Positions 37,201 through 50,449 are shown, counted from the first letter of the stretch. The stretch: 64,000 bases of DNA from Gymnorhina tibicen (GCA_013399875.1 VXAZ01000373.1:947564-1011563); one strand, 5' to 3'. Translations and numbers: made by a program. Notes: a model not told the origin generated them from the letters alone.

Positions 37201-40200
37201 TTTAACACTTAGTAAAAGAAAAAGTGTATTAAAATAGCTTCATATTATTACTCATCCAAAAAATCACACGCATTTCCTTAATTTAATAGCAGTGCTTGAC
37301 CGGTGATCATATAGCAGATATTGCATATAATTGTTATTCCTAAATTTTTCTTAAACTTGCCACTTTAAGACATTAAATAATAATAAAATAAGCAGATGAA
37401 TAAACAAACCAAAACGCACATAGACACGTTCATTTTTCTGCATGAGCAGTAATTTAAGCACAATGAAAAAGTTCCAAAAGTCATAGCTATTATATTAACA
37501 CTTTCCACAGGGTATGATGAATGATACTGAAAATCACCTACACTCTTGCAGACCTGTGTTACCCTCCAAGCTCAGTAAACTGCAGCAGCTAGCACGGTTT
37601 GCAACACTTCAAAGTGAGTCAAATATAAATTTCTTTAAACCTGTAAAAAATAAATTAAACAGTAGTTTGGGTTTCTTAATAGCTTGGTGAAGAGGGTGGA
37701 TGGATCACTAAAATATCAAATCCGGGGAAAAGAAACATAATTATATGAGAAACAAGTTCTTATCAAAACAGAAACCTGCCAGGTATCCCCAAGTTGCTGC
37801 AACAGTTTTTCAGGCAGCTGGGTTAAAAAGCACATTTACAGAAGGTAAACCCTTAACGAGGTCTATCATAAATATAAACAGTAAAGCTAAGGCTCAGCCA
37901 GGATGGTTGCACTCAGAGCTGTAACAGAAATAAAATATATTATAAATAGAAGATAGCACACCATATTGACTTTTCTAGCCTTGACATAACTTCTAGACCC
38001 GTCATGCTATACTACTAATAAAAATAATTTCTCAACTTCTTTTCTATCTTTCTGCTATGATATCTTAAAATCTGAGGGCTTGAGCAATCATTGACATCAA
38101 AGCCTTCAATTCCACCTTTTATTTTGGGATCGCCCTACTCCAAAATTTTAGATGCAGATGAGCATACAACAATATATGTTAATGCCTACGATGACTGCAG
38201 CTATTTTGCAGCCATTAATTTTGTACTTAATAAATACAAAGCCAAACCCTGAACTAGTTTTATTAATCAAACACTTCTAGAGACAGATCTGCAGCTTGAC
38301 CCATTTTAATAGCAAATCTAATTTTGGGGATCAGAGCAGAACAGAGTGCAGCTCTTTTCCTAAGAATGCTGACATTTAAGTAAACCTTACCAAAGAATGC
38401 TTGCCTGATTGAGGACTGACATTTCCTTTCTCTAACTCGCTTAACTAAAAAATAGGCTTTCTGGCCAACTCCTACAGTACCCCAAGGCAGCTGTATATCA
38501 CTTTCAGTTGCAACTTGTGAATACTTTCTTTTTCTGTCTCTTTATTTTGACATGCATATTATGTTAGCTGATTTCAATCATGTTGCATGAGTGGATGACA
38601 TACCTTAAAAGATTAAGTTTTGCCACCTGGGACTACTCCAGAAATTCAGTACTTTATAGCATCTCATACCCTTCTTCATCCTCTATGCGCCTGCACTATC
38701 AATAGTAGCTTTCTTCCCTATTTTATGCCTAACGACAAGTCTTTCAAGGCTGCAGTTGATACAAGTCAGCTTGAAGTGTCATTCCCCTCCATTCCCATTA
38801 CAGGATGGAGCTGCTCCATTGTGTACAACGCTCTGCTGCCATCTATTTGACACAAGAAATACAACGCTGTGAATGCCACAGTTGGTTTTGCCTTCCCTTT
38901 CCCCCACCTTTCTCGTCCCCTGCAGTAGCTGTTAGAAGAAAACTCTCAGGGAAGTTTTTGATCACTCCTCCCTGCTCATGCCCAGAAGCAGAAACCACTT
39001 CGGCAGTTACTTTTGCACTAAAAAAAAATAGCTACAATAAGAACAGAGATTTGATTACTGAGAACAAAAGTAGAATTATATGATACACCACTCTTCTCTA
39101 AAAAGGGAATCCAAATTAACAAACTTCCATTTATAGGCCAGCTCTAAATGAAGTCTGCTTAAAGCAATTATTTTAAAATTTGCAACTTAATTATGTAGCA
39201 GCATTATGTCCCCAGGAGCTTGATTTCAGCAGGTATCCAGACTTAACTGGGGCCATGGCGCTGAACGAAGGTGGACTCGCTGGCTGTCCCCCTTCACTAC
39301 ACCAGACTTAAAATTCAGAAGTTAGTTAGGAAGCCAAATCACAGAGCCTCAAAGCAGAAACCACACACAAAGCAAGAGATGAAGGAGGTGGTACTTTATC
39401 CGTCATCAGGGTCACAAAGATAAACACCACTTCATTCATCACAGCATTCAGCCTGCTCTGTATGTGACTGCACAACACAAGAACAGCAGCTGAAAAAAGT
39501 CCCCAGCTTGCATTTGTAAAATATCATGCAAGAGACACCCGCTGAAGCCACAAAAAAACTCTGAAGGAATCTATATAATCTTCAGTTACAGATCCATGAC
39601 AGTGTGCATTCTGCTCTTTAATTACTAAACCATATGGAAAAGTCCTGTCTCAGGGCTCAGTCTGGTCCTTTTCACATCCCTGATTAAGTACTACTTTTTT
39701 TTCTACATGGTTGCTTTCCCAATACACTTAAGTAACACATTTGTAGGAATGTGCTTCAGCATTTACCCTGGAAATGATTCATAAGATAAAACGGCAAAAT
39801 GAAAGACTAAAAAAGTGCAAACTTAGCAAGTTTTTCACACAAATTATTTATAATGTCTCTGTGATCCAAAAAAGCATATGAACTCTTGTGTATTTTTCTA
39901 TAGAGAGGGAAAGAACACCTTCGCTCAGAGCAAGAGTAGGGAGAAAAGGAGGGGCTTTGTTGCTGTAGGGAGGGTGCAGGTAAGGAGAAAATGAGAGATG
40001 TGGAATAGGAGGGCACAGAAGCAATATCAGCCTGCAGCAGAAGTCATGAGAGTTCTTTTGTAGTATTAAAATATACCCATAAATATAATGCCTTAATTTT
40101 CCAATTGGTATTAACATAAATAGTACTTGGTTTGGGGAGCAATTTGTTAATGCTTGTATTTACTAATAAATACTAGTACCACTGAGTTCATTATTCCATT

Positions 40201-42734
40201 GTTCTTTTTATATATTCATTACATTTGCAGCCATAATATATATAGTTAACTATTAAAGTTAATCTGTTTAATAAAATTAATAGTTACAATAAGTTCTTTA
40301 CTAACACTTGGTTTTAAATCTATTTAGTCTGACAATACAAGCTGCAATTACCAGATTGTATAAAGTTGCCATAAATATTTAGTGGACCAACTGAAGAGAC
40401 ATATATAATCCCAATTGCTAACTATTACTGGAATTACCTTTCCTTCCAGGCCACACAGAATCTGTTTGAACAGGTATTGCACATATTATACTAAATACAT
40501 TGCCCAAAATATTTTAAGTGTAAAGCTGCCTAAAACCTGGCCACTCAAAAGGAATTAGATTACTTAAAGAGTTTAAGATACACACAGCAAAACAACACAT
40601 ACAAGAATTTGAAAGAGTCACTTGAGAGGCTTATTCTGCCCTCTGGTGCACTCCATCCCACAAGGACACAGCATCCTGCACAAAATCCAGGAAAGTATCC
40701 GAACAACTCCAACACTCTCAAGTTAAAGCAGTTAAAAGGGTGTGCTGAACTAAATTAAGACAATTCAGCACCCTACAAAATAATACCCTGGATAATATCA
40801 GCATGGGCAAAAGCACTGAAACACTCTGCAGGATAGAAGGTAGCCCAGCTAGTTTTTATTCCTTTGTATATACAGCAGAGAGCCTAACTGTCCTGGCTAA
40901 GGACCAGGACCCCATCATCTAAAGCCCCGTGCAAATACAGTTATTTGCTGGTTAGCAACAATAACGATTTTCCAGCGAGGTTGTGCTCACAAGGCTGGTG
41001 TTATGAGCTGCCACCACCAGTAACCAGGTGACAGGAGACTGACAGGTACCTGAGCACGCCACAGAACGTGGTGCCACAGGCCCACGCAGGAGTCCTACGC
41101 TAATCAGAGGTACCCTAGGGCAGTAGGCTCTGTATTTATAGCCTGATAGCAAAAATCAGGTTTGGAAACTCAACTTTCGGCTAACAACTTGAACAGCCGT
41201 ACACGCTAAATTAGAAGCAATTTGATATCATATTGAGACAATAAAATATTCTATAAAGCATAGCTATAAAATTCTCTAATGACACAAAATTAAGGTCCGT
41301 TAGGCATATTTTTTCCTGTGAATAAGTTGAACTACATCTCTACGGAGTATTGCTAATATTCTTTAAAATTAACTAGACTAGATCTTGTTACACTGAACAG
41401 CCAGAATTCTTGTTCTATAAAACATACAAAAAATCCATTCATTTTCTCAGAAGCTGTGAGCTTCTGTGACATTCACAAGAAGCTTAAAACCCATGCAATA
41501 ATGTAACAGCATACTGAATGATAAGAACCATGAGGTACAGTACATAAACCATGAATCATGCAAGCTGTAATGAACAATTATAAGCCTTGTTACTAATATA
41601 ATATGGGCAAAGCTTTACAATTAATTCCTTGAGTTATTAAGCCTACAGTTTCATAGAAGAAATATCGTATTAAATTATAAAAAAAGAAGAATTTTGAAAG
41701 TCCAAATGCGCAACAGTGACAAACACCATTTTTTGCCATGAGAAAGCACTGCAGGATCAGAACCAAACTGTGTACATACAGTCAGCACATAAAAACAGAA
41801 GTAGCATCATTAAGATTTACTTGTTAATGATATTTATGTGTGATAGAAAAAAACCCACCCAACAAATTAGAGAGGAGCATTCCTGTTTAACACATGGACC
41901 ACATTACCAAAACCCATCTCCAGTGCAAAAAAATTATTTTCAGAATTAATCTGTCAAATAGACAATGACAGCTATCAGAAGAAGCTATTTTGCTTCAGTG
42001 TTACTGAGATACCTAAAGCTAAGGAAAAACAAATCGAAGAGTTTTCAAGGAGCTTTAAAAGAGAGCTGTTCTGTAAGGAGGTCACATTCCCAAACCTGGC
42101 TATTGAACAGCATGAGGCTAGACTTTGAAAGGAGCCCAGAACTCTGCATCCAGGAGACTTCAGTACTCAATTCCATGCTAAGTTACTTAATGCCTTGACT
42201 TTGCTCATAGCTAAGCAGTCACCAGACACGTGCAGTGCAAATGTCTTCTTCATGTGAGACTGCCTCAGAGTGACACCATCCTCTCCCACACAGGCTTTCT
42301 CACAGAGGATTTTCAACTATACTAACTTCATGGATAGAAAAGTGATAGGGGGAGAGTACTGCCCCTACAACATCACTGATAAAACCTGCAATAATGAAAG
42401 CGAGCAACGCATATTTTTAATTAGGAGATTCACTTGTGTACTAAACAGGAAGATGCCAGCTTCCCTACCATGTTCCAAACACTGCTTTTTTCACCATAAA
42501 GTTGCACAGCACCATCTCCCCCCAGCAATTATCACAACCACAATTACAGCTGCAGGAAGAAGCATCCCATAAAAGACTGTGATAGGAAATGAAAAAGATG
42601 ACCTGTTTCCCATATGGTTCATATTCCTCAGACCACGAGGAGTCTGGGGATGCAAACAGGCTTTACAACATGACACAGTAGTAGATAAGGCTTTCTTCAG
42701 ATAATCTAAGAAAGCTCATACTCATATATCCTGG
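31269..42734. other. Intronic stretch without recognised features
   Basis: Eleven kilobases of AT-rich intron with no transposon, RNA gene or coding exon that I can identify. Short CA runs occur near 35200 and 36695. GTATTTA/TAAATAC forms a small inverted pair near 40157. The scarcity of repeats here is itself typical of bird introns. Confidence 0.6.
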
Positions 42735-43380
42735 TCCTCATGGGTGAATTTCACCATCCTGATATCTCTTGTGGGGACAAAACAGCAAGTGCAAGCCAGA
42801 AGGTTTCTGAAGGGCACTGATAACCTGACATGGGTGACTGAACAGCTCACAAGGGGCATACTGTGAACAGACAATTCTTACAGTCAAGGAAGAACTGGTC
42901 AGGGTAGTCTTAGCCCACAAAAGGCTGAAAGCCTTTTCTGGAGCATCTGTCATATGAGGAAAAGCTGAAAGACCTGCGGTTGTTTAGCCTAAAGAAGGCT
43001 CAGAGGGTGATCTCCCTGATGTGTCACCTGGTAAGTGGGATGGGAAAGGATAACTGAGACAGACTCCTCCTAGTGGTATACAGTGACAGGAGGCATACAG
43101 AGGCAACGGTCAGAAACTGAAATACAGGAAACGTGCCATTTAAAAATATGAAAAAGTTTGTGGTGGTGTGTGCTGGTTTTTTACTGTAAGAGTGAAGGAA
43201 GCACACAGGTGAGGAAATAGGTTGCTCAGGAGGGTTGTGGAATCTTCATCCTACTTAACACTTGACTGGGCAAAGTTCTTTGTAACCTGCTCTAGATGAC
43301 TCCACTTTTGAGTAATGGGGCTGGACTAGACAGTCTCCAGATGTCCCTTCCAAAATTCAACCATTCCACAACTCTGTTGA
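42735..43380 (+). mobile_element. CR1 LINE fragment, 3' portion (about 640 bp)
   Basis: This is the longest CR1 copy in the window. It contains blocks typical of the 3' part of the element in sense orientation: AACCTGACATGGGTGACTGA with CTCACAAGGGGC early on, GAGGAAAAGCTGAAAGACCT and GGTTGTTTAGCCTAAAGAAG in the middle, GTTGCTCAGGAGGGTTGTGG later, and GGGGCTGGACTAGACAGTCT near the end before a CCATTCCACAACTCTGTTG tail. The reading frames across it are broken. Substitutions throughout suggest an old insertion. Confidence 0.9.
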
Positions 43381-45180
43381 AATTATATGATGCAAACTTT
43401 TGCTTGTGTACTTCAAGTTTCCCCTCTCTGTAGGCACCTCACTTTCCCACCAACCAGCATGCAAGCTACAACTTCAGGATGCAGTAAGAGATGTGGGTGA
43501 GCACAGACTTTTGCATAAGTTGGAATTTTCCTCCCTGGGCTCTGGAGACCTATGCACTACAGCTAAATTGGACCAGGCTATTTCATACGTGTCTACTAGG
43601 ACAGCAATAGCCATAAAACCAGTCAACATTTAACTGCTCAGAGACAGTGAAAAAGTTTCAAGTGCTAAAAGCAAGATATCTTTTACTAAGGTTACACTGC
43701 CTTTTGGGTTCAGAAATTTATCAAAAAATACTTGCCAGCTTCACCAGTTCAATACAACTCAAAACAAACAAACAAAATTTTAGAGTGCAGTCAAATACTG
43801 ATGAGATTGTCTGTCCTTTTTCAAGAAAAAATAGTTACAACTTTATATGTATATGTGTGCCTCCTCTGAAAGACTGTGCAAGAAAAGACATTTACATCAT
43901 TTTAGACAACCTACATTTGGATAATTGATTTTGAAGACATATCAACAGAGGGATATGAATATAGAGTTATGGATAACAGAATTTGGATTAAGCCATCTGC
44001 ATGCTACTATACACAATAACAGATAATTATTCAGAATCAACATACTGTAAACTCCCGTAAAACCAAATTTAATGAAAAACACAACATGGTCAGTTCACCA
44101 GATTCCCAAACAACTAAAATTCAAAGCAGGAGGACATATAAAGACTGGACAGAGAAAATGAGGCTGAACTGTTTATTTAGTAACCATGAAGTGAATGTGC
44201 TACTGTTTTCTGACCATCCCATGGTGAAGCCACAGTGCAGAGAGCTAATCCCTGTTTCTCACCAAAACAGAAAGGAATGCACACTGGATAATTTGTTCCT
44301 ACTGATGATATCATTCTGTGAAGTTTACTGTTTTTAATAAGGAACAAGTTTCAGTCTTCTCTCACTTTCTCCCATGTACAAGATCAGATCAGCCTCTCAG
44401 TGACCTATTTTATGAGTCACAGTCCTCACTATTTATGATTCAGAAAAACGTCTTCTCTGACAGTATTTCCCAGACTACTGTGGGTTCATTCCAAGAACCA
44501 ATTTCATCTTCATTGGTTTCCTACAGGAAACCAGATCAACTTCCTATGATTTTATTTTCCTTCATTTCAGCATGGCTCACATAAACTAACTGGAAGTGAG
44601 AGTGATAGAAAACTTTATTCTGCATAAACACAAGCCAATACAAACACCACCAAAGAAAATCCTGAAGACGTCACCAGTTCAAAGTGACCAGAATGTGAAG
44701 CAAGCTAAGATTAGAAGTTCTCTTACCTCCTTCCCCAAACACGATGCACACAAGCAAACCCGGTTTGCTTATATAACCACAGTCTAATGCTAACAGCTGT
44801 TTAGGTCTCTGGTGAAGACATTCACCTGAACAGATGGTCAAGTTCTACTCCCTCTTTCAACAGTGGGAATTGTTTTAAAATGGTAAACTCTTCTGGACTG
44901 TTTTTAAGTCCTACCAATAACACAGTCAAGCCAACCACCTCAGCAACAGACTCGGGGTGCCTACGTTCCCTCCTCAACTGCAACAACGAAGTACTGCTGG
45001 AGATCCTAAGAAGCAAGCACACCTTGAAGAAGTTCATCGAGACTTCCAGTAGGACTGCTAACACTGCCTAAGCATCAGCCTGCTGCATCCAGGCCAGCTT
45101 CTAATAAAGCCATTTTCATTGTCCTCCAGGACACATTAGATTTCCAAAAGCCAAGACTCAGTGCCAGATCTGCATTGGCT

Positions 45181-45312
45181 CAGAATCACAGAATAGTTTG
45201 AGTTGGAAAGGACCTAGAAGGTCCAATTCTTAAGTGAATGGCCCACATGGGAATCAAACCCACAACCTTGGCATTATTACCCCATGCTCTAACCAACTGA
45301 GCTGATCATGCC
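45181..45312 (-). mobile_element. SINE with tRNA-Ile-like head and CR1-like tail (TguSINE1-like)
   Basis: Read on the minus strand from 45312, this 132-bp unit starts with a tRNA-like head. It has an A box (CAGCTCAGTTGG, 45293-45304), a GTAATAATGCC segment that resembles the anticodon arm of tRNA-Ile(AAT), and a B box (GGTTTGATTCC, 45250-45260). It then passes through a short linker into a CR1 3' tail with GGTCCTTTCCAACTC and terminal ATTCTGTGATTCTG. The two boxes would form an internal RNA polymerase III promoter, and the tail is what CR1 reverse transcriptase is thought to recognise. From memory this matches the passerine SINE family TguSINE1. The acceptor stem is degenerate, so it is not a functional tRNA gene. 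Confidence 0.88.
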
Positions 45313-45477
45313 ATGAGACATTTGAGGAATAATCCTTCCCATATCCCATGGCAGAATCATCCAAGAATCCATAGCAGCAGCACCAGCACCACTATTACCC
45401 CTTCATGCCCTCCCAGTGCTGTGACCAAGCTGTTGGCAGCTGCAGCAAGTACGTGGAGACAGATGATGCTAGCACGG

Positions 45478-45522
45478 CACCAACATTCTAGTCCCAAACT
45501 AAGTGGGACTAGAATGTTGGTG
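45478..45522. repeat. Perfect inverted repeat, 19-bp arms, 7-nt loop
   Basis: Arm 45478-45496 (CACCAACATTCTAGTCCCA) is exactly complementary to arm 45504-45522 (TGGGACTAGAATGTTGGTG), with AACTAAG between them. It lies 165 bp above the tRNA/CR1 SINE. The short loop and absence of mismatches suggest a young inversion event or a constrained hairpin. Confidence 0.95.
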
Positions 45523-46836
45523 TAATTTCCACAGAGACTGCTACACAGTGAACCAGTTCAAGAAAAGGGATGCTGGGACACCTAGCTGTGGACTGCAAAT
45601 ACCCAGCATAGTTTGCTGGCTCAGATTTCACTCTGCAAAGCAGCAGTTCAGTTATCTTCTGGACCGTGTTCTGCCCTTGGACTCATATAGCCCTCTTGCT
45701 ATACTGCTGTACATGAGCTTATAAACCAGACCCGTGTTTAACACAGACAATTCAATCATGTAAGCAAATTAAAAGCAAAATTGTTTTCATTTCATGTCCA
45801 TATTCTGCTGTGAGTGTTGTCAATAACTGCAGTCTTTCAATATGATTTCCTCTTGCTGCATTTCAAGGCTTACAGAGTGGTAAGAGCAACACATTGCTTT
45901 TGTGGGAAGGCTTGCTTAGAAAAATAAAGCCAAACTGATTTTCATGAGGCTTAAATGCTTCTTCACTTCTCACCTCAAGAGAAGCCAGGGAATACTATCA
46001 CATTAGAATGCTTACACATTGCACACAATAAGGACAGGACATATGACTGACACACAATTTATTTTAATGACTATTTGCTACCTGAATAACAGCTTCAACT
46101 TGTAATCACGCAGTATAAATGAGGATTTTGCAGGTAAATAGTGGACACTTGTTAGTAAACTGAGCTTTTACAGCAATGTAGCTTAATGAATGTAAACCAC
46201 AAAGTTATTGCCTCTACTATTCATTCTCTATCCTTTTGATGCAGCAGTAATTGCCAGGGTCAAATTACTAGTATTTAATGAGCACTTTTTATCCCACTTT
46301 CTCTAACTTGATTTTTTTAAACCAAAATCCCAAAAGTGTTGTAATAATGCAAGTATTAGCAGAGCTGTTTTCCCTGTTTGTAGGTCAATATTTCAAAGAA
46401 TATCACCTGCATGAGAACTGGTATAGGCGAAGCCTTTCTAGAAGTAATGCATTCTGATAAATGTATTGATTTTAAACAAACCAAATAATGTTGTTTTAAG
46501 TACTGCTTGGCCTGTACTGCATAATTTCTGTTAGGACTGACCAGCAGCAAAGTCTACAGCAAAAGTTGTTTCACGTGACAGAAAAACCAGATTTTTAAAC
46601 ACGTGGATTTTGTTGACAATGACAGTTTAAACTCTCTTATTCCGACATCTTAATATATATTCAGTAGCAAACTCATGCAGTAATTTAGCACCACAGCAAA
46701 CGTGACTATCTTGACTGAAGTTTAGCTGATAAAGTTAGCAGTTGTTAAAATGGCTATAAATGCTGCAGTCTAAAGTAATCAAGGTAACACCACCACCACA
46801 CATTCACAATTCTCAGTGCCAGAGGAGGTTACTCAC

Positions 46837-46946
46837 CTTGACATGGCTCTGAGCTCCCAGGTTGTAAATCTCAGAGGGTTTGACTTCATTAATGATCTTC
46901 ACCAGGCAGGTGCTGTCTGTGAGATCCCCATAGTGCAGCTTCATGT
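46837..46946 (-). CDS. GMDS: GMDS exon 4 (GDP-mannose 4,6-dehydratase, partial)
   Basis: This 110-nt exon begins with two bases (AC) that finish the Asn codon split by intron 3, then encodes 36 residues from [18 protein letters not shown] to NLGAQSHVK. The YGDLTDS segment matches the adenine-contacting region of extended SDR enzymes, and NLGAQSHV is the conserved stretch near the nicotinamide side of GMD dehydratases. The catalytic Tyr-x3-Lys pair lies in later exons and is not in the window. The donor is CAAG|gtgagt. The acceptor ends TCTGAAG with a poor pyrimidine tract. Compared with the human sequence from memory the only difference I see is Ser for Thr in KPSEI (about residue 103). The next exon was not found below this point. 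Confidence 0.97.
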
Positions 46947-49900
46947 CTTCAGAGTTTAAGAACACAGAGTTAATACACTTTAATCTCAGAACACTATCAC
47001 ATTCTTGGTCCATATCCTATTTCAGGTTAAGGTCTGAATAAATATTTATTGGAAAAAGTCAAGAGATCACCAGCTAAACTTGGTTTGGCTTGTTTTTTTC
47101 CCCCTGCTTTAAGCACAAAATACATTTCCCCATAGGAGTAATGAATACCATTTCAGATTCTTTTTTCAATAATCTTATTTATCTAGCAACATTTATACCA
47201 TTTGTTTAATAGCTTACACTTCATTTTCCCAGGTTGTATAAATAAGTTTAATGTCAGATACAGAATTCCAGTCACAAAAATAGGGCATTTTTTAGTTTGG
47301 GCTTCCAATCTTTCACTCAAAAATGTTTTAATAACTTCTTAAGCATACATCAATGGCTTTTTTCTCCTTCCCAAAATGTTGCACATGTTTTAGTTTCTCA
47401 CTGCGAGTAATTTCACAACACAACAGAAATGTGTAAGGTATCTACTAGATTAATATTTAGATAACATTACAGTACAACCTGCTGCATTTTTTACTATTCT
47501 TTTTCTATTTAAAAAAATACAGATACACACCGGAAGGGAATTTAGGAGAACAATTTAACTGTCAATGAAACATGCCTTGTGATACTACACATCAAAATCC
47601 CAAAACTGGTTAGATACAGATGTTATTTATCCTTTCCTGACTTCAGTTTCTACTATTTTGTGTGTAAAAAAGTAGGTAGGAGCATGAAACAAGCTCCTGT
47701 CAAAATTTAAAGAGCAAGTTGCAATGATTTATCAAGTTGTCCTTGTTTTGAGAACCTGATCTGTCAAGAAGACACTGAGAAAGTGAAATTCCCAACACAG
47801 ATCTCCTTTTTCCCTTTTATTTAAAAAAAAAATTAAAAATCAAACAACGACACTGCTATTCACGGATCTTTCCAATAAAAAGTTATAACTATTAATGAAT
47901 TAGCTGTTTCCATTTACTTGCTATATTTATATAGATGTTCATTTGATGTTTATGACCTTAATGACTTTTTTTTTGTCTTGAAATACCAGGCTTGTTACAA
48001 GAGATACGAATCCATAGTACATTTTTTAACTGCTGTTGAGATATGTGAACTTTGTTATTATTTATCCTGGATTAGGTTTTCCTTTTTTTTTTTTTTTTTT
48101 AACAGTATAAAACAGCAAGGAAGTTAACAGATCACGCAGTTCTCAGATGTTCAGCCCTGTACATTTCCATAAAAACATGTGCACGATGTTCTTCACGTTG
48201 ATAAAGTAATACAGCCATCACATATTCTTGAAATTTGTTTTCACATCCACATCACTTGCAAAGGACATTCTGAAGAGACTTCAGACCCAGCTGAAGCTGT
48301 GGCTAACAGGTAATGCTAGGCAGAAAAGAGATGCCAGAGCCCGTGTTCCTCTTCCTACAACCAATGACATGCAGTCCTGCCACCACCCCCAGGCCACAGA
48401 GCAGTTTCAGAGCTTCCCAGGGGAAGCGTGGGCTGCTGGCTAGGCTGACCGAGGCAACAGGGACATCAGCCCACTATTACCATAAATTTAATGCTCTCAA
48501 GGGAAGTGCATGTTTTAGTCCACCATCAAGTCTTCAAAGTTTCTGGTCCAAATGGCCTTTCTGAAGGGGAGCAGGGAATGAAGCTATGTTCACTTCCTGA
48601 CCCATGGGAAAGACGTCTTTCAAGAGTGAAAGGCTACGTGGAAAGACTTACTAGAAATGGGGTTTATTTGGTGCACAGATTTATAGACACAGATCAAATG
48701 TCAGAACCTTTGGGCTTTAGTAATATTATCCAACCTAAGAAACTCCTTAAGAAGCAACAGCTGGAGGGCTTCCTTTAGGATACACCTTGTCTTCCTTCCT
48801 GTGCTCCCTACTTTTTCCATACAAAGAGGTTCACTGTCTATGAAGAGCACCATCTTGCAACATGCGATCGATTCCTCACGGGAAAAACACAAATGGCAAA
48901 GATAAAATTAGGGTTTGTTCACATCAACCACTATTGCTTCTTTGCTTCCTCCAGTACTGCCTGGAAACCCATTGTTTCCAAACAGTTTCCATGGAGCAGC
49001 CTTTCCGGAGATTCCAAGTCCAATTCCTTCTCCTCCTCCCATTCATATGGCCGCATTCTTCAGTTAAAGGAAAATGAGCTAAGAAGCGGGGAAAAAAATT
49101 AACGTCTGCTTTCTCTTTTCTTCCTTCCATCCCTTTCCTTAAATGTTTGTGTATATATTTATTGCGATCTACATTGTCTTCTCAAATCACTTTTCATATT
49201 CACGAGATGGTCCTCACAATGCACAGGTTCCTGTTTGATTTCATTTTCTTCATTCTACCTTGTGAACCAAGAATGCAAGTCATGGGAAACAGTTCTTACA
49301 TTGTTCTTGACAGAAAAACAGGTTTCAGCATTCTTCATTGAGATATTTTGTTCAATTCTACCCCTCTCTTGATCAGATATTTTAATGAGCAATATACAGT
49401 AAGTAGCAACTAATCAGAGCAATACCATGTCAGAAATGAAGCATTTTTAAAAAAAAATTACAAGCAAAGACCAAGTGAAATCGAAAACTTGCATTATATA
49501 TTAAACTTGAAAAAATTAGGCTCTGTTTAACCATGGTGTGAAGCAGACTTCAAAAACGTGATTTATTTACACCATGGAGATATTTTTTGTTAACAATACC
49601 TTAAACTGGACTATTCAGGAGAGCATCAGTTTGCACAACTCTACAAAATAGACATAGCATGGAGAACTATATACTTGTTAATGTGCTCAATCCTTCTGCT
49701 GAACTGAAGCCATCCAGCATTTGAGCTGTTTCTCATTAAGGGAGCAGTTAACTTCCTTTAAAAAAAAATACACAATTTTTTTCCATGTGTACACTAAAGG
49801 TAATAATTTCAACTTTCCTAATTATATTTGGTAACAGAGAACACAGCAAATTTCAGCATTCCAAGAGCAATGTCTTTCTGTCAGGTAAAGCAGGTACTCC

Positions 49901-50449
49901 CTTCCTTGGGTGCAGAAATTCAGAGGGTACAAAGATTCATTCTTCCCGTCATCGTTAAGAACTGATCACGTCTTATTCATGCTCTCACACAGGCTGGTTC
50001 CAAACCTTCACCTCCATCAGACACCATGGAGCTCATGAGGAAATGCAAGTGGAGTACTCAAGACAACCGCCTCAAAAAACTATGTTTTACTATTCTAATA
50101 CCTCAGTATTTTTAGCCTCAGATAATGTTTTGCAGGCCCAGCCATTTTCTAGCTGCTACTGCCCAGCTATGTCTGAACTGGGGTGGCATTTCTACACAAC
50201 ACAAAGTGCTTTCCTGGGTCCCTCTCATATTTTCCACTCTTCAAAACTCACACACTGTACTCTTCTAGTATCCATATTACATGCCACATCTTCTTCAGAG
50301 AAAAACTGTCACTTTTCTTTCTGAGATAGAGCAGCTAGCTAACACTAGCAGAAGAAAACCTGATTCCCTTCCTGTTCCCTTCTCCACCAAAAACAGAGTA
50401 CAGGCTAAATATAACATATACCACCTTAAATATAAAAGCAAAGTCTTAC
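46947..50449 (-). other. GMDS: GMDS intron 3, complete
   Basis: This 3,503-nt phase-1 intron runs from gtaaga after exon 3 to the weak acceptor TCTGAAG before exon 4. A GC-richer patch at about 48230-48480 and a T18 run at 48083-48100 are the only compositional features I see. Open frames on both strands in 48228-49130 overlap each other, lack any recognisable motif and are most likely chance. No CR1 copy was recognised. Confidence 0.9.

Larger units (their letters stand above)
1..46836 (-). other. GMDS: GMDS intron 4, 5' part (at least 46.8 kb)
   Basis: Everything below the exon 4 donor is assigned to intron 4, because no sequence coding the following GMDS segments (the tyrosine active-site region and onward) was found on the minus strand. 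The 3' end of the intron lies outside the window. The intron contains the repeat insertions and candidate elements listed separately. Large introns are usual for GMDS in vertebrates. I scanned by eye, so a diverged or very short exon could have been missed. Confidence 0.8.
43381..46836. other. Intronic stretch with the SINE and a hairpin
   Basis: Besides the tRNA/CR1 SINE (45181-45312) and the inverted repeat (45478-45522) I see no feature. Frames at 44822-45071 are open on both strands over the same bases, but neither translation resembles a known protein. Confidence 0.6.

Noticed and set aside
44822..45071. Overlapping frames on both strands with a charged, leucine-rich minus-strand translation
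   Set aside because: Neither translation resembles a known protein, and the mutual overlap with no other coding sign suggests chance.
45250..45312. tRNA-Ile gene
   Set aside because: The A and B boxes are present but the acceptor stem is degenerate and the sequence continues directly into a CR1 tail, so it is a SINE head and not a functional tRNA gene.
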